A DNA stretch of 64,000 nucleotides from Kappaphycus alvarezii (Eukaryota > Rhodophyta > Florideophyceae > Gigartinales > Solieriaceae), in NCBI GenBank assembly GCA_002205965.3, contig NADL03000476.1, positions 124,001 to 188,000 on the forward strand. The letters run 5' to 3'. The position numbers and the translations under genes were made by a program. Numbering within the stretch: the first letter of the stretch is position 1; the number at the start of each line of letters is the position of its first letter. Of this stretch, positions 23,009-33,767 are shown in pieces. The notes below the pieces were generated by a model. It saw only the letters and a list, made by a program, of their open reading frames with translations, was not told the origin of the DNA and ran no database searches.

Positions 23009-24230
23009 CTGCTCTTCTTCTGTTTCCGTTAGTGTTCGCTGTCTTATTGATAAAATATATGGTCTCTCAAACGGGTACGGATGCAACTGATTACCAATAT
23101 GATGTTCTAAAAAGTAGGTTCGCATTACTGGTACCTCACTTTGTAGCATAGCCTCATATATTGGTTTGATAACATCGAGATGGGGTTGAATACATTCTTC
23201 TTCCGTGACTCTTCCGAATCTTCCAAGAGTGAAAAAATATATGTGATATGCAAACTCTTCTGGAAGATGCCGGAGGAATGGATGCCGATAAGAAAAGAAG
23301 ACGCGCATCATCAAGAACGAATCTTCGTAAGATAAGTGCGGTCCATGTAGCGCCCTAAAACATAAACAGATGCTTATCATGAAATAAGAAATGACCTGCG
23401 CATCGTTCGCATCCTCGGAGATATTGCGCAGCCAAAAAGATAATCTTCTTCTTCCGACTGTATGCTGTGCATGGTTGTGAAGGAGAGCTAGAGATGAAGT
23501 TGTGGTGGACGGTCCCGATGAATGGCCGCGACCAGCTCCTGACGTACTGGGACCTGCACGAGGTCCTCTCGGGGGACGACCGGAACCTCTTCTGGGCGGG
23601 TTGTTGTCTCCCGAAGGTCCTCCTCTGGTCATCATCACTGCTTCAGGAGGATCCTCGCCGCCTCCAACGTTCCCAATTTGTGGCGGAGAAACGTAAGGTT
23701 CCCATAGAGGATACGGGACCAGTCTGTACTCCATATCCGGGGTAAGGCGTAACCTCTCAGTCGCACGTCTTGGTTGTTCTTGAGAAATACGTAAATTGGA
23801 CGGATAATATTCAGATACGTTTGCGACAAGTCTCCAGCAGCTACCATTCCATATCTTCCTATAGAGTAATGATATATTACCTCCACAAACTCTGGACCTG
23901 CTTCCGTGAACCTTCCGTTTTGGAATGAAAATAGAACTCTTATTAATAGTCGGAAATCTTCTTCAGGTAGCAATGGTCCGTTCAACGTACGAAAACATAG
24001 GCATATATTAATGTAGAAATGGATGATTACGTGGAGTTCGTAGTAGTCCCGCGTAATCGAGATGATCCATTCCCAGGCCCTTTTTCCTCCCATAGGAATC
24101 ATTCTATAGTTAAAGATGAGTATGCCCCGTGGTTGCGCATAGTCCTGTGTGAGAAGGAATTCTTCAGGCCTCTGATGATAAGGGACCAGACGACGTGCAT
24201 GGATAGCCCTCCTTGATCTCTTCCCTGAGC
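23009..24230 (-). pseudogene. Post-integrase extension of element A: tandem pair of an unknown domain
   Basis: Continues the integrase C-terminal frame (HARRLVPYH) into about 350 extra residues. Two related domains follow each other. Domain 1 (about 23700-24086) has INICLCFRTLNGP, EEDFRLLIRVLFSF, GRYGMV and LVPYPLWEPY. Domain 2 (about 23055-23450) has ISICLCFRALHGP, YEDSFLMMRVFFSY, GRFGRV and LHPYPFERPY. A Pro/Arg/Gly/Ser-rich linker joins them. One frameshift at a C run lies near 23740. No signal peptide, membrane segment or known env, chromodomain or protease motif is visible. I do not recognise the family; the same layout occurs in element E. Confidence 0.8.
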
Positions 24231-24335
24231 TTGAACAGAGCTGATAGTGCGGGTGTCTTTCCTCCGTGACGATGCAAGGGTTCGAGTACTTGGTTTGGAA
24301 GGCCGGCCACTTCACAGCCTGCTGCATTGCTTTTC

Positions 24336-25836
24336 CATGTACTACAAGTACTTTAGAGCCAACTGAAAAGGTTCTGACTGCAGTTCTGCATCCTTATTTC
24401 TTGTCTGTGTTAGCGCGCGGTGTGATCTCCAGCCTTCGGTGGCCAGTAGTTCAACTTCCCTACTCTCTTCATCGATAATATTTGTTTCCATGTCTCTCTG
24501 TAACATTCTAGGAGCCCTTCCGTACATTAGCTCGAATGGTGAGCGTCCATTTCTTCCTCTTCTTTGACGATAGCCGTATAACACTTTTGGTAAGGCATCT
24601 TCCCACTGGATTTCATTCTCCGACATAGTTTTCGATATTGCTCGTTTAATGGTTCCAACCATCCTCTCAGCTTTCCGTTGGACATAGGAGCGTATGCGAG
24701 AACGGTCTTCAGCTGAATCCCTTTCTCGTCCAAAAAACGAAGCAGTGAAGTTGCAGTAAAACAAAGGGCGTTATCCGAGATTATCCTTTTTGGAAGACCA
24801 AACGGTTCAATTATTTCTTTTTCGATGAATCTCAGTACCACCTCAGCATTTGCCTCCTCAACTGCAACTGCTATTGGCCATCCAGTAAGATGTTCCACCC
24901 CTATAAGGAGATATTTTTTCCGGAAGAGGTTTCCTTGAACGGGCCCGCAAAGTCAATTGAGAAGGTTTCAAAGAGACCGGAAACTGGAAAACTTAGAGTT
25001 GTCTTATACTTCCGTATTGGAGTGAATTTTTGGCAGTTGTCGCAGCTTTTCACGAAATTATAGACGTCCTTATGGATACCGGGCCACCAGAATCTCTCAG
25101 TTACGAATTTTTTGGTTGTTTCGAGATCCCAATGCCCTAGCTCATCATGGAAAGTCCTCAAGATCTTCATTCTTTCTTTCAAAGGGGCCACTAGTCGGGG
25201 ACCGGCTTTAGTGTGCCGGAAGAGTTTCCCATTCCACAATGTAAAAGCCTTTTGATTCCTGCGTACCCAATTTCTGTGTTCAAGATCAACCTTTCTCATT
25301 TCTAGTCCATCGAGGAATTTGATCAGTCCGTGAATATTAGCTTCGTACTCGTTATCGTTCGGCAACTGCAACTCGGCGACTCCGACGATGTCCTCCGAAG
25401 CTTTTTCATTTGGAATCAGTGCGTCCCTCAAGCGGGATAGGTAATCGGCAGGCTGATTATTGCGTCCGGGTCTATACACAATTTCAAACCGATATTCTGC
25501 GAAAATGTCGAGCCATCGGGCCAAGCGGTGATGTACATCCTTCTTTTGGAATGCTGTCTTAAGTGCCTGGTGATCAGTTATCAAGACAAATTTCTCGAGT
25601 GATAAAAGGTATACGCGAAACTTTTTCAGCGCGAAGACGACAGCTAGCGCTTCTTTCTCGCAGACTGAGTATCTCTTTTCCGCATCATTCAGAGTTCGGC
25701 TTGCGAATTGAACAGGGTGTAGTCTTCCGTTTTCATCTTTTTGGGACAAAACGGCACCCAAAGACCGTTCTGAGGCATCTGTCTCCACAACGAATGGTCT
25801 CTTGAAATCTGGGTACATGAGAACTGGGGGACACAT
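24336..25836 (-). pseudogene. Element A RNase H and integrase
   Basis: RNase H: VETDASERSLGAVLSQ, YSVCEKEALAVVFALKKF and FVLITDHQALKTAF carry its catalytic Asp and Glu positions. The integrase zinc-binding region (HDELGHWDLETTKKF, CDNCQKF) follows, then core Asp in FSIDFAGPF, Asp in RIISDNALCF and, after frame changes near 24700-24900, a stretch ending with VLYGYRQRRGRNGRSPFELMYGRAP. The Glu motif region near 24680 reads PMSNGK in the right frame, with a frame change directly after it. Confidence 0.82.
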
Positions 25837-26660
25837 AGCTTATCTTTAAGCTCCTGAAATGCAGTTTCCATTTCCTTGTTCCAGTAAAATTTTCCGTTCT
25901 TCGTAGTGCTGGCATGTAACGGTGCTGCAGTCTTGGCGAAATCTTTGATAAATCTTCTGTAATATGAGGCCAGTCCTAAGAAGCTTCGGACCTCCGTCTT
26001 TGAAGCGGGCCTTGGTGCCAACTTTATTTTTTTCGTTTTCTCTGGATCCACACTAATTCCCTCTTGGTCGACGATATGACCGAGTAATTGGATAGAAGTT
26101 TTCGCAAAGAAGCATTTGCTCAACTTAATTTTCAAGCTATACTCCGATATCCTCTCCACAACTGTCTTGACGTGCGAGATGTGCTGATCCAATGTTTCTG
26201 AGAATATGACGACATCATCGATATAGACTCTTGCGAATGGAAGTCCTTTCAAAACCTCGTTCATCATTCTTTGGAATGTAGCTGGTGCATTCATGAGACC
26301 AAAAGGCATCACTTCGAACCTGAACGTACCAACTTTGCTGGTAAAGGTTGTTTTTTCCTTACATTTTTCATCCAATGGAATCTGCCAATAGCCAGTGTAA
26401 AGGTCAATTGAGGTGAAATATCTCCCATCCTTCAGGTCCTCGAGGATCTCCTCCATGTTCGGAATCGGAAATCGATCGGGTATCATTCTCTGGTTCAGTT
26501 GTCGGTAATCGACGCAAAAACGCAGCTTTCCATCCTTCTTTGGTGCGACCACAACTGGAAACGACCATGGGGATGAAACTGGTCGAATAATACATTTTTC
26601 AGCATACTTGTAACATTTTCTGAGATAAATTGGTCATATTTTGGCGGTTGACGTCTGGGC
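25689..26660 (-). pseudogene. Element A reverse transcriptase
   Basis: PKKDGKLRFCVDYRQLNQ, YFTSIDLYTGYWQIPL, FEVMPFGLMNAPATFQ and FARVYIDDVVIFS give an intact RT with YIDD active site, then FLGLASYYRRFIKDFAKTAAPL. One frameshift lies upstream near 26550-26600 and one downstream near 25800. Confidence 0.87.
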
Positions 26661-26699
26661 TTGTGGTAAATCGGTTGAGTGTCGGTAAGTTCGAACGAG

Positions 26700-28001
26700 T
26701 GAGTAACCGGTACACTTGCTTGTCTTAAATCTGATACACTCCATGCAATTACTTCGGAAGATGTTAACATGTCGGATATTTTCAGTGAGGCGGCGGCGGG
26801 AAGGTGCTGCACTTTTCCTTGGATTTCTGCATTTGGCGCCCTTTTCTTCTTGATTCCCAACCTCAATATTTTGAAGGACCTCTCCGTCGTGCTCACATCT
26901 TCATGTATGGAATTCGACGTATTCTTATTTTCTTTGCAATTGTAATCTTCTTTCATACTCCGAATTCTGTCCTTTGATTCGATATTATCGCAAAAAGAAA
27001 CACATTCAGGTGTCACACCTACCCTAGAATTCCAGTCGTCATCTGTTTCAAACCCAGAATCATAATCGTCCCATGCCATGTTCATTACCCCCCAAGGGTA
27101 CCCTTTTCCACTTCCGAAAGTGTTCGTTGGTTCCGAATCTTCGCTGTCATAGCTAGAAGTGAAATCTTCACTGTCCGTTTCTTTCAAATCTACCGGATGT
27201 GTGCTTTTGTCGAAATCCAGGGGCATCTTCACGGTTCTGCCGTCAACATTAACTGAAACGATTTGGTTGCCCAAGTCAATGCAGGTCCCTAGTCTTTCCA
27301 TGGTAGGGCAGCCAATGATTGCATCGAAAGGGAGATCAGGCATGACAAGAAAGTCTACATCAACTTTAGAGTCCCAAAGAACACGGAAACCTTGTCAACA
27401 GTGCCCATGCATTTTGATACGGTTCCATCCGCCACAGTTATTCTTCGAGTAATTGGAATAATTTCAAGACCTAGATCTGTCACCAAAGTTTCTGAATAAG
27501 GTTTGGAACAGCGCCCGAATCGAAAAGAGCTTGGTTTTGCATTCCCAATACTTTGACTGGTACTAGTTTAAGACGTCTTGGTGTGTCGAGGCCGATTGAA
27601 GAACAATTTCTTACCCTTAGCGGACTTATTAGACCTGATAATTTTTTTGAGTTCTTTTCTCGCATCCTCTGCGTCGCCCCTCAAAAGTTGACCAAACGTT
27701 ATCCCAGTTGGGGCCGATGCAAGCTCAGCCACCAAATTGTACTTCTTCACATATTCTAGTACGTCCTTCGGGATATTCTTAAATTTCTTACTCTTTTCGT
27801 CTTCTTGGCCGGAGTGACTCCCACTCCTGGAACAACTTGATCAGACCTCTTGGTTCGAGGAGGTACAGGTGCTGGGATATGTTCCAGCATTCCATAATCT
27901 AGCCTAGGTTTCTTCGATAAAATGTTCCCTTCCCCATCCCTTTTTGTCACATTGACTTGACTAATCTCTTCAGCGATGGATACGTTACCGGCATCCGTCA
28001 A
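26700..28001 (-). pseudogene. Element A protease and linker
   Basis: The aspartic protease is recognisable at about 27480-27600 (LVPVKVLGMQNQALFDSGAV, DSGA active site) and continues after a frame change with MPDLPFDAIIGCPTMERLG. A lysine-rich linker with the sequence VPPRTKRSDQVVPG precedes it, and an acidic linker follows towards RT. Element E has the protease part in one unbroken frame. Confidence 0.8.
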
Positions 28002-28011
28002 CTTTGATCCC

Positions 28012-28970
28012 TTCTATTTTGTAAGATTTTCACCTCTGGTCCTGACTCACTCCTTGCTTCCGATAAATTTGCTCTTCTGTTGTCTTTAGACCAGCAGTTA
28101 CTTTCATGATGCCCGTAACGTCCGCACTTTCCACAACGAGTGTTTCTGTGTGGATTATCAGGACACCTATTTGCAAAGTGTCCAGGCTTGTGACAGTAAG
28201 AACAGACTTCTGCGGCCTTAGGGGCCCCAGACTGGTTCTTCTTAATGGTAAGAGTAAGGCTTTCCAACTGCGAGGTTATCATGTCAAGTCGATTATCGAA
28301 TCGGGTTTCCAACCTTACTTCCAAGTTTTTGACATCGCTTCTGACAGATTCCAATGCTGCTGCACTAGTAGCCGGCCTTTGATATTTCTTTTCAGGATGT
28401 AAGATCGGCAAAGATGTACGGGTTTCCCTCGGTACTTCACTTAGTGACTGAAACGTCTCCGAATTTTTGACAAATTCTACTATGGTACCCTTCAGTTCAT
28501 CAAAAGTGTGAGGGCCCTTGATGAGGAGTAAATCGGAGAGCCGCTTATCCCCCATAGCCGCCTTACGCAGCATTCCGTACTTGGCTTGGGCGTTGAACCC
28601 AGCCTTTTCATAAAGATCACACAAGTACACCAATGAGCTTAACAAATCGTCTAAGTTGAGCCGGGCCTCTATGGCGGTACGAATCATCTCATCTGGTTCT
28701 ACCTCCTTAGCATACTCTTTCACAAGCCACTCACATACGTCACCGAAGTTACCTCCATTCCCGTTAAGAGACCACATGTCGATAAACTTGGACTTATATT
28801 TGTGCTTTGCGTCACCATGAAGATAGGCAAAGATACTTGCGGCCTTCTCTTCATCGCCCTTCTCACGCATCACAACGTTGACATATGTATAGAGAAACTC
28901 CTCAACGTCTTCATTCTTGCCCCCTGTGAACGTTATACGAACACGTTATACGAGCAGCGTTGAGATCCAT
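28012..28970 (-). pseudogene. Element A gag with two zinc knuckles
   Basis: The ATG at 28970 opens MDLNAARI, as in copies E and F. A 13-bp duplication just after it shifts the frame relative to F. The main part runs from 28873 with a gag helix region (SIFAYLHGDAKHKYKSKF), FGDVCEWLVKEYAKEVEPD, and ends with two zinc knuckles, CSYCHKPGHFANRC and CGKCGRYGHHESNC. These bind element RNA. Confidence 0.82.
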
Positions 28971-29059
28971 GATTACAGAAAAGAAATCCCCTCGAATGGT
29001 TCCCTAAGACTGCTCAACTCGAATACCTCGGGTGCAACCCCCTCCACAAGGGTACCAAA

Positions 29060-29779
29060 TGATAGGGGTAAATCGTCGGGAGAAGAGATACTTAGAACCA
29101 ACTACCCCAAGACGGAGGTGTTGCGAGCGACAAAAGTGCTACCGTGGTATAGTTGAACAAATAAAAAGCAGTGTATATGGGAGAGAGTTGAGAGGGCTAC
29201 AAGCAAGTATAAAAGGGGCAGCGTCTACCACTGATGCTCTGCGACCTGCTTAGGAAAAAGTTTTCTTGGGTCTGAAGTTGACTCTCAACTTCCTACTACT
29301 CGGAGCTTGACCTGAAGTTGTCTGCCAACTTGCTTGACCTCCACTAAAGGAAGCAGTTTACTCGGCTTATATAGACCTTTGGCTACCCTAAAAGTCTTCA
29401 AACAAACAGACTAATAACCATAAAATGCATTCACGGGAATCGTGTGAACCAGAGAGACCATTAGAAGATATTTCCTCAAGGTAAATATCTAGGTGCCATA
29501 CCCATGCCAGCCACCTATCGGCCAGGGGTGGGAATTGATGTGGCCATTATATAGACCTTTCAGAGTCACTCGTAGTATCACCCACAACCTAGAACTGTAC
29601 TGACATCCACTATGACAGTGTGTCCTAAAATAAAAAATCAACCGATGAATTTGCCACACTCACCCAAATTAAAAATACCTTGCAAATTCAAAAACTGTAA
29701 AAATATCTTCCCAGTTCCAATACTGTATACAATTATGGTCCTCATCTAGATTTTTTCGTGTGCTAATTTGCGCACATCA
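29060..29779 (-). repeat. 5' LTR of element A
   Basis: Pair of 22254-22972. The leader downstream on the - strand starts TTTGGTACCCTTGTGGAGG, with a TGG-type primer-binding site whose tRNA I cannot name. Confidence 0.93.
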
Positions 29780-29784
29780 GAAGA

Positions 29785-31140
29785 ATCGCATGCAAGCAAG
29801 TAATCCAATTTGCGAAAAGCTTGGACAACGGCGAAAGCCTCTCGTTCGTACGTAGACCAGCGCTCGTCACGGTCTGAGAATGTACCGCTGGGAAAGGCCA
29901 AGGGCTGATGAGCTTGATCCTCAACTGGCTTTGCCAGTTCCGATTCATCGCACTGTGTTTCACAGACCGCCAAATGTTTATCGGATGCGTCAGTGTGCAC
30001 GCGAAGGCTCGTAGAAGGACCTAGAAGTGAGAGGCGAACTGCTTCTTGAAGCTGCTCTTGTAGATCCATAAAAGCTGGGGTATGTGAAGTGTCCCAGCCA
30101 AGTTCTTTTAGGGGAACTTCGAGACGGACTTTTCCTTACGGCTGCCACCGGCCTTTGCGTATGCCTTTTCCAATAGCGCGCGCAAAGGCGCGACCTGCTC
30201 AGCAAATCTGGGGATGCTGGTAGAAATCCAAGACACAACATGTACATACTCACATAATCCCCCAGCAGTGCGGGGAGGTTCACAGTCCTGTAAGCCAGAG
30301 AGATTTTTCGAATTAAAACGAACGCCGTCCGAGTCGATGATCCGGCAACTCCAGATAGCTTCGGAAAGATAGAACTTAGACTTAGGAAGTGAAACGATGA
30401 GCCGTCGAGCTCTTCATACTTCGAAAAAACAGCGGAGAAGGCGAAGGAGGTGGTCCTCACCAACGGCAAAAACCATAAAATTGTCTATCCATGCCTTAAA
30501 GTTCCGGCGAAGCTCAGAAAAACAGTCAGCTACTTTCTCTTGAAATATAGCTGCGGAGTTCATTCCACCCTGCGTGGTCCTAGTCGCCATGACCGCACCG
30601 TTCGGAGTCATGAACGCAAAAAAGTGGTTGACTGTCGCCATGTAGCGGAGCTTGCCAGCACCCACTGCAGAACTCAATAGCTGCAAATGCTTTAGCACCT
30701 TTCGCGTCTGCTAGTTCAGATTCGATGTTCGGCATAGGCCAAAAGGTCTCGATGGGAGAACTGTTGACGGGGCGGTAGTCCACTGTTAGACGGTACATAG
30801 CTGGTGGTGGCTTGGGTACAATGCGAGACGAAGAGACCCATTCCGGTACAGTAACTTTCTTTACAAAACCAAGCTTGAGGAGTTGATTAGCGTATCGAAT
30901 CATAAAATACCAGTTGCGAGGCGGGTAGCGACGTTGTTTAGCACGGACTGGAAGAGCGCCGGGCTTCAGATTGACACGAAGCGGTTCTATGTCAGCGGGC
31001 TTTCCGGCGTGGAGCTTAAGCCTGATGAAATCGTCGAATTTGCGAATCATGTTCGGTAGAACTTTTAGTCCTGTTTCAGTCATGCAATTGCTGGCATCCT
31101 CGTTCAGCTTTTGTGCAAGAACAGGTTCCTTTTCGTCCGG
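29785..31140 (-). pseudogene. Element B reverse transcriptase and RNase H
   Basis: RT: ANQLLKLGFVKKV, YRLTVDYRPVNS, then after a frame change FMTPNGAVMATRTTQGG and KAWIDNFMVFAVGEDHL. The catalytic box, expected as WIDDF in this group, reads WIDNF, so the second Asp is lost. RNase H: RVHTDASDKHLA and RWSTYEREAFAVVQAF, cut by element A after YLLACDSS. Several frame changes lie between 30070 and 30700. Confidence 0.8.
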
Positions 31141-31259
31141 ATTTTAAGGTCCGAGGTCTAGCCAGCCGTCTTCATCGTTGAGGTCTGAGCTGCCAGCGCC
31201 TCCGTCAGCATGATACAACGGTTTCTAGACGGTCGAAAAATCGGAGCAGAAATGGGCAA

Positions 31260-31761
31260 CTCTAGCTTCTGAGAATATGTGTCGGCATAGACCATCCATC
31301 AAGAGCTCGCTCGATGAGTGCTGGATCCATAGGGGTTTCGTTTGAGCGGGAGACGATAGACTCTATGTGCGTCTTAATGTGCACATCATTCAGTCCTGTT
31401 ACCTCGGTTGCTCCGGATGCGATAGAGTCGAACTTTCCCATGAAAAAATGTTCTTGAGAAAGGATCGGTCAATACTTGCGGAGTACGGGATCGGTTTGAG
31501 GGAAGGGACTTCATTCTGCTTGGCAGCGATTTCTAATTCATATCTCTCCCGTTCTTTGAAAAAACGTGCGACGTCGACAGGATCGACACTGATCAGCACT
31601 GGGGCAGAGAAAGGGGCCAAAACGGAAACAGTACCTGTATTGTGTGGTGGGGCACTTGGTGCCCCGTTCTCGGTGGAACTAATTCGAACAACGGAACGAC
31701 GAATGGGCGAAAGCATCAGTCGAAGCGGCGAGTCGGTGCGCTTAGTGTGGCCTGTGTTCAT
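31260..31761 (-). pseudogene. Element B gag fragment
   Basis: Begins near MNTGHTKRTDSPLRL at 31761 and includes VDPVDVARFFKERERYELE and PYSASIDRSFLKN, a layout seen in gag of one gypsy lineage. The zinc knuckle and protease that should follow are missing: the sequence passes within about 100 bp to the RT upstream linker, so an internal deletion has occurred near 31140-31260. Confidence 0.7.
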
Positions 31762-31788
31762 CCGCAAAATGATCACGTAGAAATTTCT

Positions 31789-32364
31789 GTGGCAAGCCAC
31801 GAGCACGCAACTCAATGGCGATGCTCCCGAGTTGGGAGTCGGTAGTCGGATCCTTGATCGGATGCCTTTCTTTATTGAATTGCCCATGTCTGTCCATTAA
31901 ATAAACGGAGACAGTGGGGGAGAACGGAAGCAGTTCGGTCTCGACTTGAGCCCTAAACTGCTTTGCACAGCAGGTACTACCCAGAAGCATTAAACTACAG
32001 CTAAAAATCGAACGGAAACGGTAGTGCAACCCACAGTTTGCAGGACAGCCACAACTCAGAAAGGAAGGGGAAAACGTTTGGGTGTTTTACTGTTGGAAGA
32101 TATTTCCGACCTATCCCATGGTTTTCCAGACAACCGCAATCGACTCAAAAAGGGTATACCTACAGCGTAATGGGGAAGGAACTACGCTTCCTAAAATGCT
32201 ACCTTCAGGCCAGCCATCAAGCAGGCCGCATTGGACATGACGGGTGCTGCAGAAAGTGTCACCCAGAAGGGATCAGCGGAACCACAATCTGGATTAACGA
32301 GCTCGTACTGTCTATCAGTAAAGCTATCTTACCGAACGGAGCTTGATCAAGCCAGTGGACCACA
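31789..32364 (-). repeat. 5' LTR of element B, with retroposon inside
   Basis: Pair of 13700-14083. The only large difference is 193 bp extra at 32064-32256. The target duplication ATGCT follows at 32365-32369. Confidence 0.88.
32064..32249 (-). mobile_element. Short fixed-end retroposon in element B LTR
   Basis: The other LTR of B (13960-13980) gives the empty site, so insert and duplication can be read directly: CAGAAAG occurs at 32057-32063 and 32250-32256 but once in the empty LTR. The - strand copy ends in the family's constant 3' end (complement of GGGGAAAACGTTTGGGTG). It extends 5' through the CCATGGTTTTCCAGACAACC core to a segment shared with 55112-55331. Confidence 0.88.
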
Positions 32365-32369
32365 ATGCT

Positions 32370-33560
32370 CCACCGATTCGCAATGCTCTTCATAAAGTCG
32401 CCGTAGAGCGTGGACAACTGCCTTAGGTCCTCCTGAAGTTGCTACTCTCAACTGTAGTGGCTGAAAGTAGTCGGAAACCCTGTCGGAAATGCGAGTCAGC
32501 CAACATCTGCCCACCAAGTGACGCAAGGTCTCAACCATGGCGATCGGTCTGATTACTTCGTCCGGTTTCGGAAGAGCCGTAAGCGGCGCACGTGCGATCT
32601 ATGTTGATATAGCCGCACGGGCCTTCAAGTTGGGTAATAGGTTGACCACACTAGTGTCTATTTGACCGCTGTCCTCATATGAGTTTTACACTTCTTTTTC
32701 AATACAAAATTTCTTTACCTCAGCGCATTTCTTATCCCTCCACATTAGTTCATGAGTGTAGATGGCCGATCAAAACAAACTTTTCAAGATTGTTGACCTC
32801 GGTGAAGGCTAGAGCAGTTTTCCCTCACCAGCTTCCGCTCTTCGCAAGAAGTTGTGAAAACGACTTCATTTTGGAAGGTAAAATAGTTCGTATTATCGTG
32901 GGGGGTTTCAGAAACGAGGGCGCATGTACAGTAAAAATTACTGTACTGTACTGTAACTAAACATCAAAAACCTTTTTTCCAGTAAAAATTTCGAGCTTCC
33001 AAAACATTTACCTTTCCAAAATGTAACGGAAATTGTCCCCATATGAGGACAAAGCGTGCCTCATATGAGGACAGTGCTTGATCGGATAGACACTAGGCAG
33101 AGCAGATAGCAAGCCTCGTCCACCATTGACAATTGGTAGGGCTTGCAAAAGCGCAACGACGTGGTTTGGGAGGGGTCCGGATTGCTCTGCGGCGCTACCC
33201 CTTGGAAAGCTCTGAACGCAATGCAGAACAATTTCTGGAGTAAAGTGGGGACAAGGAGGCAAGGAGTTAGGGGAAGCGGGTTGGTACGACTCCATAGTCG
33301 GAGAGTGCTGTGGGCGTTTCTATCGAGGGAAAGGTTTGGGTGTTTTACTCTTGTGGCTCTCGAAGAATTGAAACTGGGGTTTGGTTTGCTGCGAAAGGTG
33401 TGAAGGCTGAGTCCCCGGTTGAATGAGTCATTTCTTAAGCATGAATACATACTAAGAAGACCCTCATCCACATTATCGGTCTCTATCTCCTCAGTGAAGT
33501 CCAACTATTCTTCTGCACAAGACCCCTAGTCATCCACTGCGTCGCCTTCCTCAGAGTTGT
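32370..33560 (-). pseudogene. Old LINE reverse transcriptase, upstream part
   Basis: On the - strand: TPEIVLHCVQSFPRGSAA near 33200 (N-terminal RT region), then LTALPKPDEVIRPIAMVETL and LVGRCWLTRISDRV near 32480-32600 and VATSGGPKAVVHALRRLYEE near 32400. This is the LINE RT found with restriction-like endonucleases in algae and invertebrates. An inverted-repeat element (32669-33074) and a retroposon scrap near 33325-33350 interrupt it. It continues at 13699 downwards. Confidence 0.75.
32669..33074. mobile_element. Inverted-repeat element (MITE-like), 406 bp
   Basis: Perfect 15-bp terminal inverted repeats CTGTCCTCATATGAG at 32669-32683 and 33060-33074. The interior is AT-rich and non-coding. 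It splits the old LINE RT. No clear target duplication is seen, and no transposase relative is in the window. Confidence 0.65.
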
Positions 33561-33632
33561 CAGACTAGTCGTTCCAACTTTCAGGTAACCACAGCTGTCT
33601 GTCTGATGGCTGGACTCCAGTCCGTTTTCTAG

Positions 33633-33672
33633 GGGAGAGGTTTGGGTGTTTGTACTGTTGGAAGATATATTT
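33633..33672 (-). mobile_element. Short retroposon scrap
   Basis: GGGGAGAGGTTTGGGTGTTT and TGGAAGATAT: the family's constant end in - orientation. It faces the + copy at 33716-33756, forming an inverted pair. Confidence 0.65.
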
Positions 33673-33715
33673 TAGGGTGACGCAGGGACGCCGTTACCCT
33701 GTCACTTTGTAAGCT

Positions 33716-33756
33716 CGGACATATCTTCCAAGAGTAAAACACCCAAACCTTTCCCC
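33716..33756 (+). mobile_element. Minimal 41-bp retroposon copy
   Basis: Ends CACCCAAACCTTTCCCC and begins within the ATATCTTCCAAGAG core. An 11-bp duplication CTTTGTAAGCT flanks it (33705-33715, 33757-33767). This shows how short a truncated copy with target duplication can be. Confidence 0.78.
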
Positions 33757-33767
33757 CTTTGTAAGCT

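Larger units (their letters stand above)
22254..29779 (-). mobile_element. Ty3/gypsy element A with post-integrase extension
   Basis: LTRs 22254-22972 (719 bp) and 29060-29779 (720 bp) differ at about four positions, so insertion is recent. The target duplication GAAGA is perfect (22249-22253, 29780-29784). On the - strand the order is gag with two zinc knuckles, protease, RT, RNase H, integrase and then an unusual extension of about 350 residues before the 3' LTR. Several single-base frameshifts, often at homopolymers, interrupt the frame. It sits inside the RNase H gene of element B. Confidence 0.95.
13700..32364 (-). mobile_element. Ty3/gypsy element B, split by three large nested insertions
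   Basis: LTRs of about 384 bp (13700-14083 and 31789-32364, the latter enlarged by a retroposon) bound a - strand element whose gag, RT, RNase H, integrase and chromodomain-like tail are scattered over 18.7 kb. The gaps are filled by a LINE, copia C and gypsy A, each with its own target duplication. A purine tract (CTCAAGGGGGCAG on the - strand) precedes the left LTR. The target duplication is ATGCT. RT carries an active-site change and the gag-protease region is deleted, so the element is dead. Confidence 0.9.

Noticed and set aside
23009..24230. The post-integrase region as an env gene of an errantivirus-like element
   Set aside because: No signal peptide, membrane anchor, furin-like site or Cys pattern is visible, and it continues the integrase frame.
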